The notes beneath the pieces are model-generated. The model did not search any database. It was given only the letters and a program-made list of their open reading frames with translations, and was not told where the DNA came from. From NCBI RefSeq assembly GCF_001661075.1, contig NZ_CP014870.1:2872501-2936500 (forward strand): a stretch of 64,000 nucleotides of DNA. The letters run 5' to 3'. Each line of letters opens with the position of its first letter. The stretch's first letter is position 1. The stretch comes from Pseudomonas silesiensis. GTDB lineage: Bacteria; Pseudomonadota; Gammaproteobacteria; Pseudomonadales; Pseudomonadaceae. The translations under genes were made by a program, and so were the position numbers. Below are positions 52,022 to 61,136 of this stretch, piece after piece.

Positions 52022-53113
52022 ATGGCTCCGCTATCAAGGCTGTGTTTACCCGCGTTGTTCCTCGCCATGGCCGTCCCGGTGCAGGCCGGGGACAAGGTTG
52101 TCAATCTGTACAGTTGGGCCGATTACGTGGCGCCGGAAACGCTGCAGCGGTTCGAGCAGGAAACCGGTATCCACGTGCGTTACGACACCTTCGATTCTTC
52201 CGAAGTCCTGGAAACGAAATTGCTCACCGGTGGCAGCGGATATGACGTGGTGGTGCCTTCGTCGAGTGTGCTGGCCCGTGGTCTGGCGGCCGGTGCGCTG
52301 AGGGAAATTCCCCACGAGGGCCTCAAGGGCTACGCCAATCTCGACCCGGACTTGCTGGAGAAGCTCGCCGCCGTCGATCCCGGCAACCGTTATGGCGTGC
52401 CCTACACCTGGGGCACCCTGGGTCTGGGGATGAATGTCGAAGCGGTGAAACAACGCTTGCCGAATGTGCCGCTCAACAGCCTCGATCTGCTGTTCAAACC
52501 CGAGTACGCCGGCAAACTCAAAGATTGCGGCATCGCCATTCTCGATTCGCCCCAGGAAGTGTTTGGCCTGGCGCTGCATTACCTGGGTAAAGATCCCTAT
52601 AGCACTGACAAGGCTGCTCTGTCAGCCGCCGAGGCGTTATTGCGTCAGCTGCAACCGAACGTCCTGTACGTTGCCACCGGACGCCAGATCAGCGATCTGG
52701 CCAACGGCGACGTCTGCCTGGCATTGACCTACAACGGTGACGCCAGCATGGCCGCCGATCAGGCGCGCAAGGCCAACAAACCGTTCGAGGTGGCGTACCG
52801 GATTCCGCAGGAGGGCACGCTGATCTGGCAGGACAACCTGGCGATTCCCAAGGATGCGCCTCACCCAGAGGCCGCCCGTGCCTTTATCGAATTCATGCTG
52901 CGCCCGGAATCCGTCGCGGCGCTGACCAATACGCTGTTTTTTGCCACGGCCAACCAGGCGGCAACCCCGCTGGTGGATGAAGCGGTGCGCAGCGATCCGG
53001 ACATTTACCCACTGGCCGACGTGCGAGCGCGGCTGTACGCCGACCAGACCATGAGCCTCAAGGACATGCGCCAGCGCACTCGCCTGTGGACCACATTCCG
53101 TAGCCGCCAATAA
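52022..53113 (+). CDS. Polyamine ABC transporter substrate-binding protein
   Basis: A 363-residue periplasmic binding protein of the PotF/SpuD family with a signal peptide (residues 1-23, ending VQAG). Conserved segments: VNLYSWADYVAPETLQRFEQETGI, SSEVLETKLLTGGSGYDVVVPS, YGVPYTWGTLGLGMN and TYNGDASMAADQA. It binds putrescine, spermidine or agmatine-type ligands. No ATPase or permease genes are adjacent, so it uses another transporter or serves as a scavenger. It is 13 bases upstream of speB. Confidence 0.85.
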   Translation: MAPLSRLCLPALFLAMAVPVQAGDKVVNLYSWADYVAPETLQRFEQETGIHVRYDTFDSSEVLETKLLTGGSGYDVVVPSSSVLARGLAAGALREIPHEGLKGYANLDPDLLEKLAAVDPGNRYGVPYTWGTLGLGMNVEAVKQRLPNVPLNSLDLLFKPEYAGKLKDCGIAILDSPQEVFGLALHYLGKDPYSTDKAALSAAEALLRQLQPNVLYVATGRQISDLANGDVCLALTYNGDASMAADQARKANKPFEVAYRIPQEGTLIWQDNLAIPKDAPHPEAARAFIEFMLRPESVAALTNTLFFATANQAATPLVDEAVRSDPDIYPLADVRARLYADQTMSLKDMRQRTRLWTTFRSRQ

Positions 53114-53126
53114 TAAGGAGCCTTCA

Positions 53127-54086
53127 ATGGACGTCCCTGTGCAGAACGATCAAGCCCTCACCCGTGACAGCCTTTACGGAACAGCCGCCGAAAGTACCTA
53201 CGCCGGTATCACCAGTTTCATGCGTCGTCGCTACAGCCGCGACTTGCGCGGCGTCGACGTGGCGGTCAGCGGGGTGCCGTTCGACACGGCGACCAGCAAC
53301 CGCCCCGGCGCACGTTTCGGACCGCGGGGCATTCGGGCCGCATCCACCGGGATTGCCTGGGAGCGCCACTGGCCGTGGACGTTCGATCCGTTCGACCATC
53401 TGGCGGTGGTCGACTACGGTGATTGCGCCTTCGATTACGGCACGCCGCAGTCGGTGCCGGAAAGCATCGAGGCCCATGCCGAGCACATCCTCACTGCCGG
53501 CAGCGCGATGCTGACCTTCGGTGGCGATCACTTCATCACCTATCCGTTGCTCAAGGCCCATGCCCGCAAACATGGTGCGTTGTCGCTGATCCACTTCGAT
53601 GCCCACAGCGATACCTGGCCGGACGAGGGCGGCAAGCGCGTCGATCACGGCACCATGTTCTGGCACGCGGCCAGGGAAGGCCTGGTCGATCCGTCGCGGT
53701 CGGTGCAGATCGGTTTGCGCACCACCAATGACGATCATCAGGGTTTCGAGGTGCTGGATGCGCGACAAGTGCATCGGCGCGGGGTCGATGCGATTGTCGA
53801 GGCGATTCGGGCGCGGGTCGGGGATAACCCGGTGTACTTGACGTTCGACATCGACTGCCTCGACCCCGCTTTTGCCCCGGGTACCGGGACCCCGGTGTGT
53901 GGTGGCTTGAGCACGGTGCAGGCCCTGGAAATCCTCGGCGGCCTGCGGGGGATCAATCTGGTGGGGATGGACGTGGTGGAAGTGGCGCCGGCCTATGACA
54001 GTGCGGACATCACGTCATTGGCGGCCGCGACCCTGGCGATGGAGATGCTGTGCCTTTATGCGGCCAGGCACAAGGTCGATAGGTAA
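53127..54086 (+). CDS. speB: Agmatinase
   Basis: A 319-residue ureohydrolase close to E. coli SpeB. Manganese-binding motifs: GGDHF, IHFDAHSDTW and TFDIDCLDPAFAPGTGTP. It converts agmatine to putrescine and urea. Similarity to guanidinobutyrase GbuA is lower, which argues for agmatinase. AAGGAG precedes the ATG. Coupled to the upstream binding protein, giving an agmatine-import-and-hydrolysis pair. Confidence 0.9.
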   Translation: MDVPVQNDQALTRDSLYGTAAESTYAGITSFMRRRYSRDLRGVDVAVSGVPFDTATSNRPGARFGPRGIRAASTGIAWERHWPWTFDPFDHLAVVDYGDCAFDYGTPQSVPESIEAHAEHILTAGSAMLTFGGDHFITYPLLKAHARKHGALSLIHFDAHSDTWPDEGGKRVDHGTMFWHAAREGLVDPSRSVQIGLRTTNDDHQGFEVLDARQVHRRGVDAIVEAIRARVGDNPVYLTFDIDCLDPAFAPGTGTPVCGGLSTVQALEILGGLRGINLVGMDVVEVAPAYDSADITSLAAATLAMEMLCLYAARHKVDR

Positions 54087-54096
54087 AACGCAACCC

Positions 54097-54179
54097 TTTG
54101 TGGGGTTTGCTCGCGAAAGGGGGCTGACATTCAACATTTACATTGACGGAACCTTTTCGCGAGCAAGCTCGCTCCTACA
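54097..54179. repeat. REPIN
   Basis: REP at 54097-54119 and inverted copy at 54153-54179 (CGCGAGCAAGCTCGCTCCTA). The spacer has CATTCAACATTTACATTG, related to the 29.7 kb spacers. It lies between speB and the ZapE-like gene. Confidence 0.8.
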
Positions 54180-54263
54180 TTTGATCTATGTCAGACCACT
54201 GGATCGGCGCTCGGATCTTCCGCCTGGATATCTCCCTGCCTTGGACATGGCATACTGCCGCGC

Positions 54264-55382
54264 ATGAATCTCGACTCCCCCCTCAGCACCTGGCAGCACG
54301 CCATCGAACACAAGGGCTTCGTCCAGGACGAGGCTCAGGAACATGCGGTCTGGGCTTTGCAGAAATGTTACGAAGCCCTCCATGACGGGCAAGCGCCGAT
54401 CACCGGGGTCTACCTGTGGGGCCCGGTCGGGCGCGGCAAGACCTGGTTGATGGACCAGTTCTACCAGAGCCTGCAGGTTCCGGCCCGGCGTCAGCATTTT
54501 CATCACTTCATGGGCTGGGTGCATCAGCGCTCCTTCCAGCTGACCGGCACTGCCGACCCGTTGCAGGCACTGGCCCGTGAACTGAGCCAGGACGTGCGGG
54601 TGTTGTGCTTCGATGAGCTGTTCGTCAATGACATCGGTGACGCGATCATTCTCGGGCGCCTGTTCCAGGTGATGTTCGAGCAGGGTGTGGTGGTGGTCTG
54701 CACCTCCAACCAGCCGCCGGACCAGCTCTACGCGGATGGCTTCAACCGTGACCGGTTCATGCCTGCCATCGCGGCGATCAAGCGGCACATGCAAGTGATA
54801 GCGGTCAATGGCAGCGAAGATCATCGCCTGCACCCGGGTACCGGTTTGCAACGTTACTGGGTAGCATCGCCCGGGCAGACAGGCGCCTTGGCAGACGTGT
54901 TCCATGCCCTGGCTGTCGGCCAGTCGGTATCCAGCGCACCGATCAAGGTCGGCTACCGTTTTCTCGAGGTGGTGCAGTCCAGTGAAACCGTGCTCTGGAG
55001 CCGTTACTCCGACCTCTGTGAACAGCCCTTTGCCGCCATGGATTTCATGGCGCTGTGCGACACCTTCAAGGCTATCCTGTTAAGTGAGGTCCCCAACCTC
55101 AGTGCGCAGAGACGCGCAGGTCGCATCGCTCGCGGTACCGAAGATGGTGTCGAGCGGGTGGTGGCGGGCGATCGCGAGTTGCCGCAATTGTCTGTGAATG
55201 ACGACGGTGTGCGTCGTTTCATTGCCCTGGTGGACGAGTGCTACGACCGTAAAGTACCGCTGTACCTCGAAGCGCAGGTGCCGATGGAATCGCTGTACAC
55301 CGAGGGTTATCTGGAATTTCCGTTTCGCCGCACCCTCAGCCGTCTACAGGAAATGCAGTTGCAACGTTTCGCCGACGCTTGA
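54264..55382 (+). CDS. ZapE-like (AFG1) ATPase
   Basis: A 372-residue ATPase of the AFG1/ZapE family. Walker A is GPVGRGKTWLMD (about residues 52-63), Walker B VLCFDELFVND, sensor-1 VVCTSNQPPDQLYADGFNRD. ZapE destabilises FtsZ under oxidative or heat stress. It is not beside rplM/rpsI, where the housekeeping zapE normally lies, so it may be a paralogue. It precedes a DinB-family gene by 17 bases. Confidence 0.85.
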   Translation: MNLDSPLSTWQHAIEHKGFVQDEAQEHAVWALQKCYEALHDGQAPITGVYLWGPVGRGKTWLMDQFYQSLQVPARRQHFHHFMGWVHQRSFQLTGTADPLQALARELSQDVRVLCFDELFVNDIGDAIILGRLFQVMFEQGVVVVCTSNQPPDQLYADGFNRDRFMPAIAAIKRHMQVIAVNGSEDHRLHPGTGLQRYWVASPGQTGALADVFHALAVGQSVSSAPIKVGYRFLEVVQSSETVLWSRYSDLCEQPFAAMDFMALCDTFKAILLSEVPNLSAQRRAGRIARGTEDGVERVVAGDRELPQLSVNDDGVRRFIALVDECYDRKVPLYLEAQVPMESLYTEGYLEFPFRRTLSRLQEMQLQRFADA

Positions 55383-55399
55383 TATCGGGAGGAGCGAAG

Positions 55400-55981
55400 A
55401 TGAATCAGCCGCTGTCTCACCATTTGTTGACCATGGCCTATCAGAATGCCTGGGCTAATTATCGACTCGCCGGAGCCTGGAGCCAGTTAAGCCAGGATGA
55501 GCTGACTGCGCCCAGAGTCAGCTTCTTCCCCAGCCTGCGCGGAACGCTCAATCACATCCTGACCTGTGACTGGTTCTACGTGGATGCACTGGAGCGGGAA
55601 CTGCGCGGCGATGACCCGCATCCTGACTGCAACATATTTTTCAGGCACGACGAGCCCTGTTCAACGGCCGCTGAACTCAAGCACGAGCAAACCCTGGTAG
55701 ACCGCCGGCTGATTGCCTACTGCGAGCAAATGCGTGACGCAGACCTCAGTAAAATCGTGACCATCGACCGTGACACACCTCAGCATGACAGCCGTTTGCG
55801 CTTGCTGTCGCATCTGTTCGAGCACCAGATTCATCATCGCGGGCAGGTGCATGCCATGCTCAGCGGCACCCCGGTCAAGCCGCCGCAACTGGACGAGTTT
55901 TTCTGCGCCGGCGAGTCGGGGTTGCGGGCGGTGGATTTTGCCGAGCTCGGGTGGACGGAAGCCTTGATCTGGGGGTCGTAG
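55400..55981 (+). CDS. DinB-family protein
   Basis: A 193-residue four-helix metalloprotein. The His triad typical of DinB/YfiT members is seen: LNHILTCDWFYVD and the C-terminal HQIHHRGQVHAM. Members include bacillithiol/mycothiol S-transferases and thiol-dependent isomerases. The ATG at 55400 has GGGAGGAG upstream. The stop codon TAG is the first part of a REP element (GTAGGAGC), so the repeat defines the C terminus. Confidence 0.82.
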   Translation: MNQPLSHHLLTMAYQNAWANYRLAGAWSQLSQDELTAPRVSFFPSLRGTLNHILTCDWFYVDALERELRGDDPHPDCNIFFRHDEPCSTAAELKHEQTLVDRRLIAYCEQMRDADLSKIVTIDRDTPQHDSRLRLLSHLFEHQIHHRGQVHAMLSGTPVKPPQLDEFFCAGESGLRAVDFAELGWTEALIWGS

Positions 55982-56091
55982 GAGCGAGCTCGCTCGCGAT
56001 GGACTTAAGAGCGCCGCGTTTAATCAGCAAACACGCGTTATCGTTAACGGCCAGCGTCGGAACGCCGCCCGGAGCAAGCTCGCTCCTACAG
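55978..56091. repeat. REPIN overlapping the DinB-family stop codon
   Basis: REP GTAGGAGCGAGCTCGCTCGCG starts inside the DinB-family coding end; the inverted partner is at 56070-56091. The spacer contains AAGAGCGCCGCGTTTAATC and ACGCGTTATCGTTAACG, shared with the REPIN at 58839. Confidence 0.85.
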
Positions 56092-56146
56092 TGGACCGCA
56101 CCGCTTAACTGACCGGCAATGCGGCAACCCTGGCTCCTACAATCGG

Positions 56147-56350
56147 TCATTTCGTCTTGTAGGACTCGGTCACTTGCGCGGTCTGATCGTCCGGGACCCG
56201 GACCTCGGAACCTTTGTTCTCCTGGGCCTGCTGTTGAACGGGTCGCAGGCTGTCGAAGTAATACCGCATCCGTTCTGCCCCGCCTTCGGCCAAGGCGGTG
56301 GCCGAGACAAACGTCATCAGGCCGGCGATGATCAGGGGTGTGCGTTTCAT
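56147..56350 (-). CDS. Small secreted protein
   Basis: A 67-residue protein with a signal peptide (MKRTPLIIAGLMTFVSATALA) and a short charged mature part (GGAERMRYYFDSLRPVQQQA). GGGAGG precedes the ATG. Short secreted pseudomonad proteins of this kind are of unknown function. Confidence 0.65.
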   Translation of the reverse strand: MKRTPLIIAGLMTFVSATALAEGGAERMRYYFDSLRPVQQQAQENKGSEVRVPDDQTAQVTESYKTK

Positions 56351-56451
56351 GGTGTGCCTCCCATCAGGAATGTCGGGTGCCTTTCGTCCATGCTCCAAGG
56401 CGATGTCGAAGGTCCATTATCTGCCGATTCCGTTAATTGGGCGTTAAAACG

Positions 56452-58689
56452 CTAGAGTTTCCAGTCCAGGCTCAGGGTGACTGTGCGCGGGTCGCCCCAG
56501 AACACGCCGTTGTAGAAGCCGACGTTGTCGTAATACTTCTCGTCGAACAGGTTGTCGACATTCAGCGAAGCGGACAGGTGCCGGTCGAACTCATACCGCG
56601 ACATCAGTTTGACCACGGTGTAGGCCTTCTGACGGATCTTCGCGTTTTCGGTGATGATCTCGCCTGCCGCGTTACGCCCGACCGGACGCCTGGAGTTCCC
56701 GAAGACATCACTCTGCCAGTTCACCGCGCCCCCCACCGTCAGCGCCTGCCAATCACCCGGCAGGCGATAGGCCGTGGAAAGCCGTAGCATATTCAGTGGC
56801 TGGTTGGTCATGGTCCGCTGCTTTTCGCCGTTGACCGAGTGGGTATAGGTGTAGCCGGCCGTCATGTTCCAGCCGGCCATGACCTCACCCGAAACCTCGG
56901 CTTCGAAGCCCTGGACCTTGTTGCCTTTTCCGCCTGACTTGAAGAACTCCTCGCCGGTCACCGGGTCTGGGGGCACCGAATCGTCAAGCTCCGCAACGTT
57001 GTCCTGTTTGCTCCAGAACAGCGCGGTGGCCAGGTTCAGGCGTTCTTCCAGGAGGCTGCCCTTGAGCCCCAACTCATAGTTGCTGCCCACCACCGGTTCG
57101 AGGTATTTGCGGTTGCTGTCGCGATTGGACTGCGGTTTGAAAATGTCGGTGTAGCTGACGTACAGGGTGTATTCGGGTGTGAGGTCGTAAAGCAGCCCGG
57201 CGTAAGGCGTCCAGATGTCGTTATGTTGCTGGCGGGTGGCATCGACGCTTTCCAGCTGCAGGTTATCGTCATAACTGTTGGTCTTGCTCGAGGCCTTCCA
57301 GCTGCCATAACGACTCCCGAGCACCGCGTGCAGCTCATCCGTCAGGCTCAGGCGAGTGGCCAGGTAACCGGCCTTCTGGCGAGTGCTGTCTTTTGATCCT
57401 GCAAGGCTGGTGACGGTATCGGGGTACTTGGCGATGTTGCCCATGTATTTCCAGTCGGGAATGCTCAAGTAGTCCGGCGGCAGTGCACCTTCAATCAGGT
57501 AGGGGCTTTCTTCACTGCGCTCGGCTTCGCCATACCCGAGCATCATTTCGTGTTCCCGTCCGAACAGCGAGTAGGGCCCCGCCACGTTGAAGTCATAAGC
57601 CTTCATTTTCTGCGTCCCGAGCATGTGGCCCAGGTAGGCGGTCATGCCGCTGCGGTCCTCGTTCGGGAAGCCGCCACCGCCGTAATACAGCTTGCCGTCG
57701 GTATCGCTTTCGCGGTGGGTGTAGGCCGCTTTGAAATGCCAGCCCGCGCCCAGTTGTTGCTCCAGCGTGGCGAATGCAGTCTTGTCCTTGATCGGCCAGG
57801 AACTCCAGGACGTGGCCATATTGGTGGAGCGTCCCAGGTTTGCTTTGCCTCCGTCGGAATTCCAGTACGGCAAGGTGCCATAGGAGGAGCCCTGCACGTG
57901 TTTATTCTGATAGTCGTAACCCACGGCCAGCAGGGTGTCGTCGGTCAAATCGGCTTCGAGAATGCCGTAACCGACTTCCCGTTGTTGCTGATACTTGTCG
58001 CGGAACGATTCGGCATCGCGATAGGCCAGCACGCCGCGACCTCGCAGCCGGCCGTCAAAGGCCAGCGGGCCACCGACATCCAGGTAACTGTAGTAGTCGT
58101 CATAACTGCCACCGCTGACACCGGTCTGGACTTGCCACTGCGCTGTCGGTCGCTTGCGCACCATGTTGATGGTGGCCGACGGGTCGCCCGCACCCGTGGT
58201 CAGGCCGGTCGCACCGCGAACCACTTCGATGCGGTCGTAGATGATGGTGTCCGAGTCGGACTTCATGTAGCTGAAGGTATTGAGCATGCCATCGACCTGG
58301 AAATTGCTGATCGTGTAGCCGCGGGAGGAATAGCTGACCCGGTCCGAGTCGTTGTGCTGGACCACTATGCCGGTGGTCTGGCCCATGGCTTCGGACAGCG
58401 AGCCGAGCTTGAAGTCGTCCATCTGCTGGCGAGTGACCACGGACACCGATTGCGGCGTTTCCTTGATCGACAGGTTCAGGCGGGTGGCGGTGCTCATGGC
58501 GCCGGTGGTGTAGGACTCGGTGTTTTCGGTGGTGTTGCCCAGACTTTGGGCGACGACATCGGTGGCGTCCAGTTCGAGGGTGTGACCGGGCGCTTGGTCG
58601 GCGTCGGTTTCAGCCAGCAGATCCGGGCACAGGGCGGCACTGCACAGGCCCAGGGTAAACGTCATGGAACGGGTGATAGGCGCGAACAT
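56452..58689 (-). CDS. TonB-dependent siderophore receptor
   Basis: A 745-residue outer-membrane receptor. The signal peptide ends near LLAE. The plug domain has IKETPQSVSVVTRQQM, FQVDGMLNT and IEVVRGATGLTTGAGDPSATINMV; the 22-strand barrel ends in SLDWKL with the terminal aromatic pattern. No N-terminal STN signalling domain is present, so it is not a sigma-regulating receptor. Likely xenosiderophore uptake (FpvB/FhuE-like). The ATG at 58689 has GGAG upstream; a TTG at 58734 is possible. A Fur box lies upstream. Confidence 0.88.
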   Translation of the reverse strand: MFAPITRSMTFTLGLCSAALCPDLLAETDADQAPGHTLELDATDVVAQSLGNTTENTESYTTGAMSTATRLNLSIKETPQSVSVVTRQQMDDFKLGSLSEAMGQTTGIVVQHNDSDRVSYSSRGYTISNFQVDGMLNTFSYMKSDSDTIIYDRIEVVRGATGLTTGAGDPSATINMVRKRPTAQWQVQTGVSGGSYDDYYSYLDVGGPLAFDGRLRGRGVLAYRDAESFRDKYQQQREVGYGILEADLTDDTLLAVGYDYQNKHVQGSSYGTLPYWNSDGGKANLGRSTNMATSWSSWPIKDKTAFATLEQQLGAGWHFKAAYTHRESDTDGKLYYGGGGFPNEDRSGMTAYLGHMLGTQKMKAYDFNVAGPYSLFGREHEMMLGYGEAERSEESPYLIEGALPPDYLSIPDWKYMGNIAKYPDTVTSLAGSKDSTRQKAGYLATRLSLTDELHAVLGSRYGSWKASSKTNSYDDNLQLESVDATRQQHNDIWTPYAGLLYDLTPEYTLYVSYTDIFKPQSNRDSNRKYLEPVVGSNYELGLKGSLLEERLNLATALFWSKQDNVAELDDSVPPDPVTGEEFFKSGGKGNKVQGFEAEVSGEVMAGWNMTAGYTYTHSVNGEKQRTMTNQPLNMLRLSTAYRLPGDWQALTVGGAVNWQSDVFGNSRRPVGRNAAGEIITENAKIRQKAYTVVKLMSRYEFDRHLSASLNVDNLFDEKYYDNVGFYNGVFWGDPRTVTLSLDWKL

Positions 58690-58768
58690 CGCAGCCGACT
58701 CCTTGTCTTCGAGGGAAAAATTCCGTTTGCTCAAAGACGAAGGGGAGGGCGGGGATTTAGCGATAAAC

Positions 58769-58784
58769 GAGAATAATTATTATC
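58769..58784. promoter_or_regulatory. Fur box upstream of the siderophore receptor
   Basis: GAGAATAATTATTATC agrees with the core of the GATAATGATAATCATTATC Fur consensus and lies 80 bases upstream of the receptor ATG. It predicts iron repression. Confidence 0.6.
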
Positions 58785-58838
58785 TTTGGGGTGTTTCTGT
58801 CAGATTAATCCCTGGTCAGGGCGCTCCGATGGGTTCTT

Positions 58839-58966
58839 TGTAGGAGCGAGCTTGCTCCGGGCGGCGTTCCGACGATGGATGGTAACGATGACGCGTTTTA
58901 ACTGACTGAACGCGGCGCTCTTGAATCCATCGTCGGAACGCCGCCCGGAGCAAGCTCGCTCCTACA
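58839..58966. repeat. REPIN with perfect 42-bp arms
   Basis: 58839-58880 and 58925-58966 are perfect reverse complements, 42 of 42, around a 44-base core. The REP heads (TGTAGGAGCGAGCTTGCTCC) are at the outer ends. It separates cptA from the siderophore receptor gene and could also act as terminator for cptA. Confidence 0.9.
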
Positions 58967-58973
58967 GGGGGAT

Positions 58974-60719
58974 CTACTTCTGTACAAGCTCCGGGGCAGG
59001 TGGCAAGGCCTTTGGCTTCATCAGGCTGAAGTCGATCAGCGGCCGCTGCTGGCGCTCGTAGGGGTTGCCAATCATCAAGGGCCGGGGCTTGAAGCTGTCG
59101 CTGACCAGGCTCTTGCTGCGATCGAGTTCATCGAAGCTGAGCCCTGCGAGATCGGCCCAGGTATGAATCAGGTGCGAGCTGCTGTACGGCCGCTCCAGAT
59201 CGCCGGCAAAATTCCAGTCATGGGTTTCGCGCCATTTCGGCGAGGCCCAGGCCATGAACGGAATGGTGTACATCGGCGCTGTCGGTTTGCTTTCGTTGCG
59301 CCCCAGGGTGCCATGGCCAGGGGAATCGAACACATCTTCGCCATGGTCGGAAAGGTACATCAGGAACCCGTTCGGATCGGATTTGGCGAAGCCCTTGATC
59401 AGGCTCGAGACCACAAAGTCGTTGTACAGCACTGCATTGTCGTAGCTGTTGTAGGTCGGCACCTGGTCATCGCGCACGCCTGGCGGAACGCCTTGGCGGT
59501 CCTTGAACTTGTCGAAGGTCGATGGATAACGGTATTGGTAGCTCATGTGCGTGCCGAGCAGATGCACGACGATCAGCTTGCGCGGCGCAGCGTCGGTCAG
59601 GGCCTTGTTGAACGGTTCGATCACATCGCCATCGTACTGGGCGGCGTTCTGGTTGCGGTTGTTGTTCAGGTACACCTGCTCGTCGGCCTGCTGGGAGAAG
59701 GTGGTCAACATGGTGTTGCGCTTGGTCATGGTCTGCTGGTTGGTGATCCAGAAGGTCTTGTAGCCCGCCTGTTTCATCATGCTCACCAGCGACGGGGTCG
59801 ACAGGTACAGGTCCGGATTGTCTTCGTCGGCGAAGGTCAGCACCTGTTGCAACGCCTCGATGGTGTAGGGGCGCGGAGTGATGACGTTATCGAAGACCGC
59901 CAACTGGTCCTTGAGCTTGTCCAGCTCCGGCGTGGTTTCCCGTGGGTAGCCATACAGGCTCATACGCTGACGGTTGGTGGATTCACCGATCACCAACACC
60001 AGGGTCGACGGCTGCCCGGCCGCCGAATCCTTGAGGTTGTGCAGCGGCGGGATCTTGCTCGCGCTGGTGAGCATGTCCTGCATGCCGGCCAGCGTGTCGA
60101 GGTAACGGTGATAGGCCACGGCCATCTGCCAGGGCACGGCGGGCTCGATGCGGGTCTCGAATTTCTCGAAACCACTCGCCAGGCTGCCGGTGCGGACGGT
60201 GTGTTTGATCAGCGGATAACCGATCACCGCCACCAGAATGGCCGTTGCCGCGACCAGTGCCCGCCCGCGGGGCATGTACACCGGACGCAAACGCGTCCAC
60301 AGGAACCAGGCGAACAGCGTGTGGGCGAGGAAGGCCGCCACCATCCACCAGGCAAAATACTGGGTCATGTACTCGCCCGCTTCAGACACGTTCGACTCGA
60401 ACATGATGAAGATGACGCTTTGGGAAAATTCCTGCTGGTAGATGAAGAAATAGCCCAGGCTCGCCATGGAACAGGCCCACAGCACCACGCCGATCAGCGC
60501 AGCCATTACCCGGGTCTGTTTCGGGTACAGCAGCATTGGCGCCAGCCAGATGGCGCTCATGATAAACGCCTGGCGAAAGCCCGTGAAACCGGAGGTGCCC
60601 GTCAGCTGGATCAGTAGTTGGGTAATGCCGGAAAAATACCAGAAGAACAGAAACAGCCAGAGCAATCCTGCCCAATCGAAACCATTCGCAGACGTGGTGC
60701 TGCGTTTAAACAAAGCCAT
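58974..60719 (-). CDS. cptA: Phosphoethanolamine transferase CptA
   Basis: A 581-residue inner-membrane enzyme that transfers phosphoethanolamine from phosphatidylethanolamine to LPS core. Five N-terminal helices (residues about 15-170) are followed by a periplasmic sulfatase-like domain. Catalytic residues seen are E246 (VIGESTNR), T286 (RPYTIEAL) and the SDHGED motif. Segments are near identical to E. coli CptA, such as SLYGYPRETTPELD and TFWITNQQTMT. GGAG precedes the ATG. A PmrA-type box was not recognised upstream. Confidence 0.9.
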   Translation of the reverse strand: MALFKRSTTSANGFDWAGLLWLFLFFWYFSGITQLLIQLTGTSGFTGFRQAFIMSAIWLAPMLLYPKQTRVMAALIGVVLWACSMASLGYFFIYQQEFSQSVIFIMFESNVSEAGEYMTQYFAWWMVAAFLAHTLFAWFLWTRLRPVYMPRGRALVAATAILVAVIGYPLIKHTVRTGSLASGFEKFETRIEPAVPWQMAVAYHRYLDTLAGMQDMLTSASKIPPLHNLKDSAAGQPSTLVLVIGESTNRQRMSLYGYPRETTPELDKLKDQLAVFDNVITPRPYTIEALQQVLTFADEDNPDLYLSTPSLVSMMKQAGYKTFWITNQQTMTKRNTMLTTFSQQADEQVYLNNNRNQNAAQYDGDVIEPFNKALTDAAPRKLIVVHLLGTHMSYQYRYPSTFDKFKDRQGVPPGVRDDQVPTYNSYDNAVLYNDFVVSSLIKGFAKSDPNGFLMYLSDHGEDVFDSPGHGTLGRNESKPTAPMYTIPFMAWASPKWRETHDWNFAGDLERPYSSSHLIHTWADLAGLSFDELDRSKSLVSDSFKPRPLMIGNPYERQQRPLIDFSLMKPKALPPAPELVQK

Positions 60720-60919
60720 TCATCGCTCCAACCTGAAATCACTGTCCTCCGTCGAGACGTGAATGTCAGCGACGAACGGGAGGGCACGCGTATACCGAGC
60801 GGCCACAATGCGCCGGAGTATCGGCAGGTGGGTGTGAAAAAAATGTGATTGGCAGACAGGGGAGTGGGGGTGATGTATCTGGAAGCAGCAGGGGGCTGCT
60901 TCCGGTTCAAGCGAAGGGA

Positions 60920-61102
60920 TCAGGCGTGGGGAGCACGCTGTGCGACGGGCCAGGACTGAGCCTGAGCATCTTGCGTAAGCAGGCGCAGTTGCGCGACTTC
61001 CTGCCTCAACTGGTCGCGCTCGTCTTTCAACTGGCGCAATTCATCGCGACGGATCGTGACGTAAAGGGTTTGTGCTGGCCGTGCTGCTAGTAATGTGCCC
61101 AT
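60920..61102 (-). CDS. Small coiled-coil protein
   Basis: A 60-residue protein with GAGGTGA 6 bases before the ATG, a near-perfect ribosome binding site. A short beta-like start (TLYVTIRRDEL) is followed by a heptad coiled coil (LRQLKDERDQLRQEVAQLRLL). No family name known. Two palindromes lie just upstream. Confidence 0.65.
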   Translation of the reverse strand: MGTLLAARPAQTLYVTIRRDELRQLKDERDQLRQEVAQLRLLTQDAQAQSWPVAQRAPHA

Positions 61103-61136
61103 TGCTCACCTCGCAAATGGCTGATTCAACTGTAAA

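Noticed and set aside
53127..54086. Identity as guanidinobutyrase GbuA
   Set aside because: Segments such as HFDAHSDTW and the N-terminal half match E. coli SpeB much better.
59163..60617. 484-codon frame opposite cptA
   Set aside because: Antisense to a gene with complete catalytic motifs; composition typical of shadow frames.
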